Shown piece by piece: positions 54,196 through 63,894 of a DNA stretch of 64,000 nucleotides. A model generated the notes under the pieces. That model had not been told where the DNA came from. It saw nothing but the letters and a program-made list of their open reading frames with translations, and did not search any database. This stretch comes from Cytophagales bacterium Alg240-R148 (GTDB lineage: Bacteria > Bacteroidota > Bacteroidia > Cytophagales > Cyclobacteriaceae): NCBI GenBank assembly GCA_900537185.1, contig LS999830.1:173440-237439 (forward strand), given 5' to 3'. Position 1 is the stretch's first letter; the number at the start of each line of letters is the position of its first letter. Position numbers and translations under genes: made by a program.

Positions 54196-54957
54196 ATGAA
54201 ATACTTCAGTATGATTATTTTTCTTGTTACTAGTTCAATGGCAACCGCCCAATTAATGGATAAAATAAAAACTAGATCTGGAGGGGATCCAGCCATACCC
54301 ACAGATTTATTTACAAGGTACGATTCTCATTTTGAAGCTAGTTTTGATGCTGAAACTTATTTGGTAGGCAATATATGGTCCATTGCTTTTGCTTTTAATA
54401 ACAAATACCAGGTGAATGCCAATGCGCCATTGGCTTATAGCGGAAAATCAAACAAGTTTGGATTAGGGGATGCAGAACTAGGTTTTGTATCGATACCTCT
54501 ATTGGATTCAGCGGCTTTTTTAACGGCTCTAGGGTATAAATTACAAGTAAGTATTCCTACGGGCAGCTTCAATAATAATTTGGGAATTGGAGCTTTTAGA
54601 GTAGCCCCAGCCATAATCGCCAACTTTAAATTTTCCGAAAAATTCTATTTGCTTCCCGAATTTATTTACTTTTTCACCTCAAAAGTGCTTCAAAGTGTCC
54701 CTGACCTACCCAGCAATTCCGATCAACACGGGTTAGATGCATCGATTAAAATGGTATATAAACCAACAGATAATAGCTGGATCTGGTTAACGCCTTCACT
54801 AAATACATTTGATCTAGCCGATTCCAATACTGATTTTGAATTAGAGGTATTATACGGAGTGAAATTGTTAAACAGAGTAGGTTTAACCGCCTATATTAGA
54901 AACAACTTTGACAACAATACTTTTATTTTTCAATTTACAAATTCAATTTTCTTTTAA
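54196..54957 (+). CDS. Outer-membrane beta-barrel protein 2
   Basis: The 253-residue exported protein (signal ending TAQ) is a paralogue of the barrel at 48317: both have KFGLGD and PTGSFxNxLG, similar lengths and a C-terminal aromatic. It follows the porin by 30 bases. Two related barrels plus a porin in one operon suggest that different solutes cross the outer membrane. Confidence 0.75.
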   Translation: MKYFSMIIFLVTSSMATAQLMDKIKTRSGGDPAIPTDLFTRYDSHFEASFDAETYLVGNIWSIAFAFNNKYQVNANAPLAYSGKSNKFGLGDAELGFVSIPLLDSAAFLTALGYKLQVSIPTGSFNNNLGIGAFRVAPAIIANFKFSEKFYLLPEFIYFFTSKVLQSVPDLPSNSDQHGLDASIKMVYKPTDNSWIWLTPSLNTFDLADSNTDFELEVLYGVKLLNRVGLTAYIRNNFDNNTFIFQFTNSIFF

Positions 54958-55005
54958 TATGTATCTACTCGATCTAGACTGGCCAATATGTAATTATAGG
55001 ATCGT

Positions 55006-55908
55006 ATGAAAAAGGAACAGCAACTTTTACAAATTTCATCATTCTGTGCACTTGGTATTGGATTAATGGGGCTTTCTTGGGGGGTAGTAGTGCATTCAAA
55101 TGCCATTTTATTCGATGGGTTTTATTCTCTTCTCAGTACATTGCTGTCTTTTGGGGCTTTATATGTTGGCCGCTTGGTGCTTCAAGAAGAAGACAGGGTG
55201 TTTCAGTTTGGAAGAAATCAAATAGAGCCCATCTTTATCCTTTTTAGGTCCATAGTTTTTATTTCTTTGTCTGTTTACTCTTTAGTACTTAACACTTCCA
55301 TTTTGTTAAAAGGTGGGCGCTACATTCCACCTGAACATGTTTTGGTATATGCAGTGGTTGCTCTTGTTTGTAGCTCGTTTGTGTTTTTTAAACTTAACTC
55401 CAGTAAAAAGCAGATGTATAGCGTGGTTATCGACGTAGAAACCTTACAGTGGAAAACCAATGCTTTTCTAAGCGCTTGTATTTTAATCGTTTTTGGTGCA
55501 GGTTGGCTGTTCCATGACTTGCCTTTGTATTGTAAAATTAAATATTATATAGACCCAGCTTTGGTGGTTGTATTGTCCTTGTTGGTTGTAGGTTATCCAC
55601 TAAAAGCGTTTAAAAAGAATTTAAAAGAGCTTATGTTAATTGCTCCTAATGACTCCCTTGAAAAAGAGGTCAATAGAATAACAGAGGAACTTGTAAAACA
55701 TCATGGTTTTGAAGACTACCGGGTAAGAGTAGTTCGATCTGGAAGAAAATATTTTATTGACGTAAATATTTTGGTAGATGCAGCCTGGGATATTAAAAGT
55801 GTTTCCAGCCTGGATACTATTAGAAATCAATTTTACCATCAAGTTGATAAAAGTGGTTTGGAACCTTGGGTTGGATTTTCCTTCACAACTCAAAGAAAAT
55901 GGTTGTGA
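55006..55908 (+). CDS. Cation diffusion facilitator (CDF) transporter
   Basis: The 300-residue protein has six membrane helices in the first 210 residues and a cytoplasmic C-terminal metal-sensing domain. The CDF pattern is visible in helix 2 (LFDGFYSLLSTLLSFGAL) and in the loop FQFGRNQIEPIFIL. Such proteins export Zn2+, Mn2+, Fe2+ or Co2+ from the cytoplasm. The ureohydrolase usually needs Mn2+, so metal balance could link it to the operon, but it may also be a separate gene read through. Confidence 0.85.
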   Translation: MKKEQQLLQISSFCALGIGLMGLSWGVVVHSNAILFDGFYSLLSTLLSFGALYVGRLVLQEEDRVFQFGRNQIEPIFILFRSIVFISLSVYSLVLNTSILLKGGRYIPPEHVLVYAVVALVCSSFVFFKLNSSKKQMYSVVIDVETLQWKTNAFLSACILIVFGAGWLFHDLPLYCKIKYYIDPALVVVLSLLVVGYPLKAFKKNLKELMLIAPNDSLEKEVNRITEELVKHHGFEDYRVRVVRSGRKYFIDVNILVDAAWDIKSVSSLDTIRNQFYHQVDKSGLEPWVGFSFTTQRKWL

Positions 55909-56070
55909 TCCAATAAACACATCAAAAGTCATCTTTGGCATTGAGTTAAATCATAGAATTTAAGCATACTATTAAGTACCTTATAACAAGCGCATATTTC
56001 GTTGATTTGGCACTTTTGGTGTCAGATAGAGCACAATACCTATCCAACTATCCACTACAAATCTAAAACA

Positions 56071-56898
56071 ATGAAAACTATATTAGTGCCAACTGACTTT
56101 TCTAGTTGTGCCAAAAACGCCACCACAATGGCTATTAATATAGCCAAGGAGAACCAAGGATCCATTCACTTTCTCCATCTGATGGATGTACCTTCCGATT
56201 GGATGTCTTTAAATAGAGAAAACCAAATGGAAATGTATGCCGATGTGAACCGCAAAGTTCGACAGGCCGAAAATGAATTAAAAAATTTGGTTGAAAAAGC
56301 CAGGAGGGCAGGAGTAGAAGCCCAGTTTTATTTGCATTTTAACAAAGGTGCAGAAAACATTGTGGGCCATGCAGATAATTATGAAATGGACCTAATTGTA
56401 ATGGGGTCCAATGGTGCTGTTGGAGCGAAGGAATTCTTCATGGGATCCAATGCCCAGAAAGTTATTCGAACAGCCAATGTGCCGGTAATTGTTATAAAAA
56501 ATGCCTATGAAAAACGAACCTTTAATGACTTGGTGTATGCATCAGATTTTGAACACTACAACATGCATGGTTTCGAAAAGATAGTCAATTTGGCAACCTT
56601 ATTTGATGCTAAAATACATTTGTTGTTCATCAATACCCCAATGAATTTTACAGATACATCTACTTTATTAGAAAGAGTAGCACCCTTTCAAGAAGCAGGA
56701 GTGGATGTAGTGGCCTCTTTTGACATATATAATTGTTATAATTTTGAACAGGGGCTGAAAGAATTCAGTCAGGAAAAGGGAGATATTTTGGCTTTAGTGA
56801 CAAGTGGAAATTCTGGTGTGAGTCGGTATTTTTCAGGGAATATTACCGAATCCATTGTCAACCATTTGGATTTCCCAATTTTGAGCATCAACGATTGA
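56071..56898 (+). CDS. Tandem universal stress protein
   Basis: The 275-residue protein contains two UspA-type domains. The first (about 1-145) has ILVPTDFSSCAKNA at its start and the ATP-binding motif GSNGAVGAKEFFMGSNAQK. The second (about 150-275) keeps the fold but a degenerate motif (TSGNSGVSRYFSGNI). It starts at ATG 56071 after a 160-base gap from the CDF gene, so it probably has its own promoter. A terminator follows directly. Confidence 0.92.
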   Translation: MKTILVPTDFSSCAKNATTMAINIAKENQGSIHFLHLMDVPSDWMSLNRENQMEMYADVNRKVRQAENELKNLVEKARRAGVEAQFYLHFNKGAENIVGHADNYEMDLIVMGSNGAVGAKEFFMGSNAQKVIRTANVPVIVIKNAYEKRTFNDLVYASDFEHYNMHGFEKIVNLATLFDAKIHLLFINTPMNFTDTSTLLERVAPFQEAGVDVVASFDIYNCYNFEQGLKEFSQEKGDILALVTSGNSGVSRYFSGNITESIVNHLDFPILSIND

Positions 56899-56904
56899 AT
56901 ACCC

Positions 56905-56939
56905 AAGGCCTGAAAATTATTTTCAGGCCTTTTATTTTA
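56905..56939 (+). terminator. Rho-independent terminator after the Usp gene
   Basis: AAGGCCTGAAAA pairs with TTTTCAGGCCTT over a 3-base loop and is followed by a T-rich run. It is only a few bases from the stop codon at 56898. Confidence 0.9.
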
Positions 56940-57121
56940 TTATCTAAACGAGTTGGTACTATTTTAACATGTCAGGTTTTTGAATAACACTTTTTTGTAA
57001 CTAGTTAATTTACAATTAATTAGCTTGCTATTCTTAAAGTTTTAATGGTGCAATGGATAGGTACTTTTTGGCCTGTTTCTAACATTGTCTACAAATTTAT
57101 TCGTAAAAAATTTAAGAATTA

Positions 57122-57155
57122 TTTGCCACTTGGTACGGCACTCTTATTATATTTG
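57122..57155 (+). promoter_or_regulatory. Bacteroidota-type promoter for the DUF3127 gene
   Basis: A TTTG element (57122-57125) and TATATTTG (57148-57155) match the -33 TTTG / -7 TAnnTTTG pair with 22 bases between them, close to the usual 19-21. The -7 box lies 33 bases before the start codon at 57189. Confidence 0.5.
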
Positions 57156-57188
57156 TAAAAGAATTAATAAAAGTAAATTACCTATAGA

Positions 57189-57542
57189 ATGGAGTTAACA
57201 GCGAAACTAGTACAGTTGCTTCCGTTACAAACGGGAGAAGGAAAGAATGGACAATGGAAAAAACAGGATATCATTGTAGAGACTTCAGGTCAATATCCTA
57301 AAAAGATATGCATCTCTATTTGGGGAGACAAAGTGGAAGAGTCCAAACTTCAGATTGGAAATGATTTGAATATTTCGTTTGATGTAGAAAGCAGAGAATA
57401 CAACGGCAGATGGTATACCGACGTAAAAGCATGGAAAATTGATGTAGCTGGTGGTGGTGCAGGGCCACAAGGGGACATGGGACACGACCAACAAACACCA
57501 CCTCCTGTTGAAGAAGGAGAACTAGATGATTTGCCATTTTAG
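57189..57542 (+). CDS. DUF3127 protein
   Basis: The 117-residue protein matches DUF3127, an OB-fold-like family: MELTAKLVQLLPLQTGEGKNGQWKKQD, CISIWGDKVEESKLQIGNDLNI and the YNGRWYTDVKAWKIDV strand, with an acidic C-terminal tail ending EEGELDDLPF. The acidic DDLPF tail is like the C-terminal tip of single-stranded DNA-binding proteins, which recruits partners, so nucleic-acid binding is a fair guess. It stands alone between a promoter and a terminator. Confidence 0.88.
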   Translation: MELTAKLVQLLPLQTGEGKNGQWKKQDIIVETSGQYPKKICISIWGDKVEESKLQIGNDLNISFDVESREYNGRWYTDVKAWKIDVAGGGAGPQGDMGHDQQTPPPVEEGELDDLPF

Positions 57543-57562
57543 ATAAAAGCAAAACAAAATTT

Positions 57563-57592
57563 AAAAGCCATGAACAACTCATGGCTTTTTTT
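57563..57592 (+). terminator. Rho-independent terminator after DUF3127
   Basis: AAAAGCCATGA pairs with TCATGGCTTTT over a 5-base ACAAC loop and continues into a T run. Confidence 0.9.
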
Positions 57593-57708
57593 GTTTAAAA
57601 CAAAACTATTGGTGTACCATCAATTTAAATGTGCAATGCTTCGGTTTTATAACATAGCTTGTTACATTTATACTTAAATATTTAACGTTAAACAACTTAC
57701 ACGCAGTT

Positions 57709-58182
57709 ATGAAAAAATTACTAGGATTATTTTTAGTCGCAATGACGGCAACAGCTTTGCAAGTTTCGGCTCAAAACAACAACGACCACATGGAAATGTC
57801 CAGGGACGTTTTGAAAATAGAGAAAAAAGCCGCTGTGGCTGAGGCAATGCAGTTAAGTGAGGAAGAAAGTAAAGTCTTTTGGCCTGTTTATGAAGCCTAC
57901 ACTGCGGATGCATCTGACATTCATTCTAAACAAATCACGTTGATAAAAGAATTTGCAGATAAATTTGAAAACTTAAGCGATGAAGATGCCGACAGGATAT
58001 TGACCAATTATTTGAAGGCAGATGGCGAAATTATCAAACTTAAAATGAAGTACTACAAAAAATTTAAGAAAGTAGTTTCTGCTGGAAAGGCGGCCCGTTT
58101 TATGCAAATTGACAATAAAATTGAAACTTTAATCAATGCTAGTTTGGCATTGGAAATTCCATTAATGGAAGTTAAAAAATAA
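57709..58182 (+). CDS. Exported helical protein of unknown function
   Basis: The 157-residue protein has a signal peptide (MKKLLGLFLVAMTATALQVSAQ) and a mature part made almost wholly of charged amphipathic helices (AVAEAMQLSEEESKVFWPVY, LIKEFADKFENLSDEDADRI). The look is of a periplasmic Spy-like or DUF3106-type helical protein, which in Bacteroidota often sits near envelope stress genes. No Cys and no metal motif are seen. It has its own terminator. Confidence 0.75.
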   Translation: MKKLLGLFLVAMTATALQVSAQNNNDHMEMSRDVLKIEKKAAVAEAMQLSEEESKVFWPVYEAYTADASDIHSKQITLIKEFADKFENLSDEDADRILTNYLKADGEIIKLKMKYYKKFKKVVSAGKAARFMQIDNKIETLINASLALEIPLMEVKK

Positions 58183-58200
58183 ACCAGAAAGACCTTTTAA

Positions 58201-58231
58201 AAAGCCAGTTCAAAAGAACTGGCTTTTTTTT
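58201..58231 (+). terminator. Rho-independent terminator
   Basis: AAAGCCAGTTC pairs with GAACTGGCTTT over a 4-base AAAA loop, followed by a run of T. It closes the gene ending at 58182. Confidence 0.92.
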
Positions 58232-58359
58232 GGTACAAAACGCCAGCACCGTTATGCTGAATTCCACCAGGTGCAGTATTTTAAAAAGAAGCCGTCCAAT
58301 TGATTTTTTGGTTCTTAAATAAATGGGTATATTGATTCATAGACTACTGTTTTTGAATC

Positions 58360-61300
58360 ATGATCCAACCTCAACCTATCCTTGGTATTGTGCGCAATGC
58401 CCTTTTGATTTTATTGTGTTTTTCTGCTTTAACATCCTCAGCCCAATCGGAAAGTGATGGTGCACAGCAAACATTGCGCAAATTCTTTAATGAATCTGAT
58501 TTTAATATTTCCGGAGCCCAGATAAAAAATGCTTCTGGCCAAAATAAAACGGCTTCTGGAAACGTCTCCTTTTTTGGCGTCCAGAATGTTGGGTTGGATT
58601 TTACTTTCAATCCAGAAACAAAAGAAGCGGTGTCCCTTCAGTTGGATTTTCCGGCTTCATCAAAATTCAACCTTGCTTCAATAGCCAGGTTATCAAAAGG
58701 CAATTTTAGGAGGGCATTGCCAAATAATTTTGCGCAAAGCCCAAGTATACTGATCGAAACTCTTGCGGTTCAGTTTGAGGGTGGGGCAGCAAAAACAGTC
58801 GAATTGAACCTACTTTTAAAGGAATGGGATTTCTTAAACTTTGGCCAATTCAAGTTAAATGCTGTCAAGGCTTCCATGGCTTTGAATCCTTCAAAATCAA
58901 AAGTAACGGGCTCAATCAAAGGGTTCGTTTCTACTAAAAGCGGTCAGTTTGATATTGCATGTGCCATAGACGAAAAAAAGAACATACGCTTTGAAGGTGC
59001 CGTCAAACAAAGCACCAGCGTCAACGATATGCTTCGCACCATCGTAGGCCAACAGGTGTTAAACGAATTCTATGGTTACTTGCCAAGTGCCATGTTGGAT
59101 GGCGTATCTTTTAATTCAGCTTCTTTTGTGGCCATACCCAACGAACGCACCATCACCATTAGCGGCGCTTCTAGCAAAGGCAATGCCTTGCTTCATGTCA
59201 AAGCGGCCGGTGCTAACAAACAAATTGCCATGGAAATCCAACCAGGCAAAATAAGTAATTTGGTGGACACCGAAATTCTTAATATGGTAGATGCAGTGAA
59301 CCCGACTATAGTAGCTACCAATTTTAAAAAAGCCAATTACAAAAGTTTGCTTATTCCAAAGGCAGGAGAAGAAAAGATCCAAGAAGGCATCAATGTTATT
59401 AGTACAATAGATTTAGGTCCTGACGCGTATAAAATATTTAAAATCAGTCAGTTAAACTTTACTGGTTCAATTGATAAAAGCAAGCGGGTAGACCTAGCTG
59501 CTAAAACAAAAATTGAAGTTCCATTGGGTTCTGATAAAATCTTATTAAAAGAATTTGGTTTTGGTTTAAGTTCCAACCCTTCTCCAGAATTGAGAGGTGC
59601 AGGGCTTATTGATATTAAAATGTCTCCTAAAGAATCGCTTCTATTTGGTGCAGAGTTAAATGGTAAGCCACTCACCATGGAGTTAGGAGGTAAATTGGGC
59701 CTCATAACAGACACAGAAGATGGTATTTGGAGGCAACCCTTAGGTATTCCCGGTATCGCCATTTCCGATGTTCAGGGTGGTATAAAAGTATTTCCATCGG
59801 CCCCATTCATCTCAGAGCTCTCATTAAAAGGCAAAGTTTACCTCGGTAAACAATTTGATAACTTAGATCGTTGCATAGCAGGCACCTTAGATATGAACGT
59901 TAGCATTACCAACCCCTACGAATCGCACTTCGTTGGGGAGTTGCGCAATGTTAACATAGGATCTTTTGTTACGGCCTACACCGATACCAAGTTAAGCGGA
60001 GAATTGAAAAAAGTACTCGGCACCGGTATTGATCGATTAAGATTGGAAGTGGTTCCAAAAGAGCAACGGTTTTTGGCTCAAGGTGATTTTGATGTCCTCG
60101 GATTAAAATCGAATGTATCCATAGCAATGAACAAAGGCAATTTGGCCATTAGTGGTGCCATGGATCCTTTGGTTATTCGCTCCGGGAATTTTGAAGTGTT
60201 TTCTATTACGGGAGTAGGCCAGCCCAGGGCGAGTTTTGCTCTGCAATTAGGCGCGGATCCCTTGTTCATCCTCAATGGAAAAATTAGAGCTTTGGAAACC
60301 ATGGAAGCATCCGCCAGTATAAAAATAGACAAAGCAGGGTTTGATCTCAATATGTCTGGCAAAATATTCAATGGCGGGTTTTCAGCCGATCTCAAAGCAC
60401 ATGGGAAAATCTTGCAATCCGGTACGCCCTCCATTTATGCGGAGTTAACAATGAAACAGGATATAGTTTCTAAGTTTAAAACAGAAATGACTGCTTTTAT
60501 CAAAGGACAGGCCAATAATTCGGAACAAGACATTTTAAAAGCACGCAACTCCATCAATTCGGGATCTTCCTTTTTGGATGACGTAGCCAAAGGGTCTTTA
60601 ACTTTTGTAAATGGATTACAAAATGCGACGGCAACTGCAGGTGTATTGGTAGTAGAAGGGCTAATTCCGGATATACACAGCATAAAATTGAAGGGGTCTT
60701 TGGATAAAGTTGGGGTAATGGCCAAAGTAGAGGTAGATTATTCCATTGGCAAACAAAGAATGCAACCCTTTACTTTTGAAATAAATTTGAAGGGAAATGT
60801 TGCACAGGAACTTAAAAGAATGGCCGAAGCGCTAGGCAAACAAACCCTTAAAGCATTTGAAGCACTTGGAGAAGAGATAATTAAGGCTTCTGGTGAGGTG
60901 GTTAAGTTTTTTGAGAATGTGGGCCAGGAAGTTGTAAAGGTAGCAGAAACTACTGGTAAAACTGTAATACATGTGGTGGGCGCTATTGATGAAGCATGGA
61001 ATGGAAAAGCTTTGCCACGGCCTTTAAATGGACCCGCATTGGCTTCTGTTAAGCCAGGCGTGAGACATTACACGGTGCAATTAAAAAGAATTCAAATGGT
61101 ACGGGCCGATGACAAAGCCTTTCTTGGTGATGCAGCAATTGAGTTGTACGGTGGCATTTACTTCAGAACCAACGGCATGCAGGCGAGCCCAGGCACCAAC
61201 GACATTGTTTTTAGTGTCAATAGAACAAGTGCCCAGTCTTGGGGGACCAATGCGAGTAGAAATTACAATGTGTCCAAGCACTACTATGCCACCGATAGAA

Positions 61301-63813
61301 GCACCCATGGTGTAACCATTCAAATAGCACTATTGGATTCTGATGATGGCGGAAGTGTAATGGAAGACGATAAATTCAGAGGGAGCAAATACATTAATTT
61401 GTCTGGGTGGAACTGGGCTTCGGGAGCTTCCCAATCTTTTGTTGTGGATGCCTACGAGAGCAGCAGCCATGTCCGGATTTCCTGTACCATCACACTAGAA
61501 AGAAAAATAGGTGTGCAGGATTTTAATGCTAAAATTGCCAGTAGAAGTACTGCACAAGTGAAACAATTGATCAATCTTGGCGGCAACATAAAAGAAGGAT
61601 GTTTGTTGGCAGGCGCGATCAAAAACAAAGACTACAACATGTTGCGGTTTTTATTGGCCAACGGTGCTGCAGTTTGTGGAAATGACTTGAACATGGCCAT
61701 GAGTGCTACCTATTACAACGAAAGCATAGCCAAGGCTTTGCTTATCAGAAGCCAACCACAAACCAGCCATTTGACACAGGCTATTGCAATGAACAGCAGT
61801 AGTTTAACTGCTTTAATATTGTCCAAAGGAGTGCAACCCAGCAACCAAGACCTCAAAAAGGTATTGGCGAAAAACCAAGCCAACAATGCCAGGCTCTTAT
61901 TGGTGCATGGGGCACCAGTGCTTCCGGAAGACTTCACAACAACCATCAACCAAGGCAATGTAACGATGGCGGCTGTTCTAATGGAAGCAGGTCAAACGCC
62001 AACAATGAGCCAACTGCACCAGTGCATTCAAAAAAAGGATAAGAACATGTTGCGCTTGTTTTTGAACAAAGTAAATCCAGATGAACTGGCTTTTACAACT
62101 GCAGTTGCAGGCAATGATTTAGAATTATTGGACATAGTAGGTGCTTCAGGGGTTTTGATAAAAACTGGCGAACCGGCTAAAAAAGCCATAGACCTAAAAC
62201 ATATGGCTTTGCTCAACAAAACTTTTGATTATGGTGCAGATCCGAGTACTGCCATGGAATATGCCGTTGCCAAAAAAGACATTACCTCCATCCGAACTTG
62301 TCTGGCTGCAAGAGGCAGTGCTACCTACGCATTAGATTATGCTGTAGGGGTAAAAGATGTTAATTTTTACACGGAATTATTAACCCAGCACAAGGCCAAT
62401 CCAGCACATGCTTTGGACCAATCGGTGCTTGCCAACAACACCAATTTTGCCCAACTGGCTATTAACAATGGAGCAAGCAACGTCAACAACCACTTGCAAG
62501 AAATGGCCAACAAGGGCAATGAACCAATGGTGCGGTTGTTGGTAAACAACAATGGAAATCCAAATTTGGCTATGATGGGATCCATATCCAATAACAAACC
62601 AGCTTTAACACAATACTTAGTTGAAAACGGTGCGGATTGTGTACCACCTGAGTATCTATTAAAAACAGTTGAACTTAAATCACTGCCTTTAACAGAGTTG
62701 TTGCTGAAAAATGGGGCCAGTCCAGATGCAGGGATGGACAAAGCAATTGCACTAAAAGATTATAAAATGATCGAACTATTGCTGCGGTATGGTGCAAAAC
62801 CCAATAATTATATTGCAGCAGCAGCAGTTGCAAATGATTTGAACCAAGTGCAACTCTATTTAAAATATGGTGCAGATGCCAATTTGGGCATCAAAGAAGC
62901 GGCGAATAAAGGGCACTTTGAGGTAGTGCAAGAAATGTTGGCCTATGGCGCTTCTGTAGGTAAATTAATTGCAGGTCCTGCAGCTAGTGGGAATACTAAA
63001 ATGGTCCGACTGTTATTGGAATATGGGGCCAATCCTTCAGAAGGAATAAAAGGTGCCGTAAAAAACAACAAGACTGAAACCGCTAAATTGTTGTTAGAAT
63101 ATGGCGCGTCTACAGAAGGCATCATGAAAACAGCAGCCGGGTTCGGCAATAAAACTTTGGTAAGAATGCTGCTAGATAGAGGAGTAGATGCCAATGAAGG
63201 CATAAAAGTAGCGGTGACGAACAACCATACCGACGTATCCTTGCTATTGTTGGAGAAAGAACCAGCAATTACTGGACTAATCAGCATTGCAAGCCGCAAT
63301 GGCAACCTAGAGATAGTAAGTAGATTGTTGGACTTAAAAGCAAATCCGCAAGAAGGAATATTAGCAGCAGTGGAACACAAACATCAAAAAGTAGCTGAAA
63401 AGTTAATCCAGAGTGGAGCAGATGTTACAGAACATATTTATTTGGACAAAGCCATAGCCAATCTACAAACCAGCATGGTTGTATTGTTGGCAGACAATGG
63501 TTGCGATGTCCAGCATACCAACGACAAACAGGAATCCTATTTGCATTTAACAGCGAAGATCAAAGGGCAAGATGTTTTGGTCAAGGCCTTGATGGCCTAT
63601 AAGATAGACCTGGAGTTAAAAGACAACCTGGGCAATACAGCACTTCACAAAGCAGTGAAGGAAGGAAAGAAAAACTTAAATACAGTGATGGTTTTAGTAG
63701 AAGGTGGCGCCAACATCAACGCGGTAAACAACAAAGGAAAAATAATATTCAAAGAGGCCAAAGGGTCGAAAATTAAAAAATATTTAAAAGAAAAAGGTGC
63801 AAGTAAGAAATAG
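58360..63813 (+). CDS. Giant exported ankyrin-repeat protein
   Basis: A protein of 1817 residues with signal peptide ending SSAQ, so it is exported. The first 780 residues are beta-rich, with repeated amphipathic segments (SGAMDPLVIRSGNFEVFSI, ASIKIDKAGFDLNMSGKIF), like a long lipid-groove or scaffold protein. A helical linker (about 810-870) leads to a beta-sandwich module (about 900-1045). Then about 23 ankyrin repeats fill residues 1050-1815, most with ALLLxYGAxPxxGIxxAV-type helices. The early repeats are less regular than the last ones. Ankyrin proteins bind partner proteins; an extracytoplasmic array of this size may act on the cell surface or target other cells. No family for the N-terminal part is recognised. 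Confidence 0.85.
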   Translation: MIQPQPILGIVRNALLILLCFSALTSSAQSESDGAQQTLRKFFNESDFNISGAQIKNASGQNKTASGNVSFFGVQNVGLDFTFNPETKEAVSLQLDFPASSKFNLASIARLSKGNFRRALPNNFAQSPSILIETLAVQFEGGAAKTVELNLLLKEWDFLNFGQFKLNAVKASMALNPSKSKVTGSIKGFVSTKSGQFDIACAIDEKKNIRFEGAVKQSTSVNDMLRTIVGQQVLNEFYGYLPSAMLDGVSFNSASFVAIPNERTITISGASSKGNALLHVKAAGANKQIAMEIQPGKISNLVDTEILNMVDAVNPTIVATNFKKANYKSLLIPKAGEEKIQEGINVISTIDLGPDAYKIFKISQLNFTGSIDKSKRVDLAAKTKIEVPLGSDKILLKEFGFGLSSNPSPELRGAGLIDIKMSPKESLLFGAELNGKPLTMELGGKLGLITDTEDGIWRQPLGIPGIAISDVQGGIKVFPSAPFISELSLKGKVYLGKQFDNLDRCIAGTLDMNVSITNPYESHFVGELRNVNIGSFVTAYTDTKLSGELKKVLGTGIDRLRLEVVPKEQRFLAQGDFDVLGLKSNVSIAMNKGNLAISGAMDPLVIRSGNFEVFSITGVGQPRASFALQLGADPLFILNGKIRALETMEASASIKIDKAGFDLNMSGKIFNGGFSADLKAHGKILQSGTPSIYAELTMKQDIVSKFKTEMTAFIKGQANNSEQDILKARNSINSGSSFLDDVAKGSLTFVNGLQNATATAGVLVVEGLIPDIHSIKLKGSLDKVGVMAKVEVDYSIGKQRMQPFTFEINLKGNVAQELKRMAEALGKQTLKAFEALGEEIIKASGEVVKFFENVGQEVVKVAETTGKTVIHVVGAIDEAWNGKALPRPLNGPALASVKPGVRHYTVQLKRIQMVRADDKAFLGDAAIELYGGIYFRTNGMQASPGTNDIVFSVNRTSAQSWGTNASRNYNVSKHYYATDRSTHGVTIQIALLDSDDGGSVMEDDKFRGSKYINLSGWNWASGASQSFVVDAYESSSHVRISCTITLERKIGVQDFNAKIASRSTAQVKQLINLGGNIKEGCLLAGAIKNKDYNMLRFLLANGAAVCGNDLNMAMSATYYNESIAKALLIRSQPQTSHLTQAIAMNSSSLTALILSKGVQPSNQDLKKVLAKNQANNARLLLVHGAPVLPEDFTTTINQGNVTMAAVLMEAGQTPTMSQLHQCIQKKDKNMLRLFLNKVNPDELAFTTAVAGNDLELLDIVGASGVLIKTGEPAKKAIDLKHMALLNKTFDYGADPSTAMEYAVAKKDITSIRTCLAARGSATYALDYAVGVKDVNFYTELLTQHKANPAHALDQSVLANNTNFAQLAINNGASNVNNHLQEMANKGNEPMVRLLVNNNGNPNLAMMGSISNNKPALTQYLVENGADCVPPEYLLKTVELKSLPLTELLLKNGASPDAGMDKAIALKDYKMIELLLRYGAKPNNYIAAAAVANDLNQVQLYLKYGADANLGIKEAANKGHFEVVQEMLAYGASVGKLIAGPAASGNTKMVRLLLEYGANPSEGIKGAVKNNKTETAKLLLEYGASTEGIMKTAAGFGNKTLVRMLLDRGVDANEGIKVAVTNNHTDVSLLLLEKEPAITGLISIASRNGNLEIVSRLLDLKANPQEGILAAVEHKHQKVAEKLIQSGADVTEHIYLDKAIANLQTSMVVLLADNGCDVQHTNDKQESYLHLTAKIKGQDVLVKALMAYKIDLELKDNLGNTALHKAVKEGKKNLNTVMVLVEGGANINAVNNKGKIIFKEAKGSKIKKYLKEKGASKK

Positions 63814-63871
63814 TGATTTTATTGCATTTTTAACTATAAAATCTATTAGGCCATTCAATTAAGTTAGTACA

Positions 63872-63894
63872 ACAACCAACAACGAGTTGGTTGT
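63872..63894 (+). terminator. Hairpin after the ankyrin gene
   Basis: ACAACCAAC pairs with GTTGGTTGT over AACGA, 58 bases after the stop. No T-run follows, so it is a weak terminator or an mRNA 3' structure. Confidence 0.45.

Noticed and set aside
56006-56025. TGGCAC-like element upstream of the universal stress protein, suggestive of sigma-54
   Set aside because: The -12 GC at the right distance is missing (GTGT instead), so it does not fit a -24/-12 promoter.
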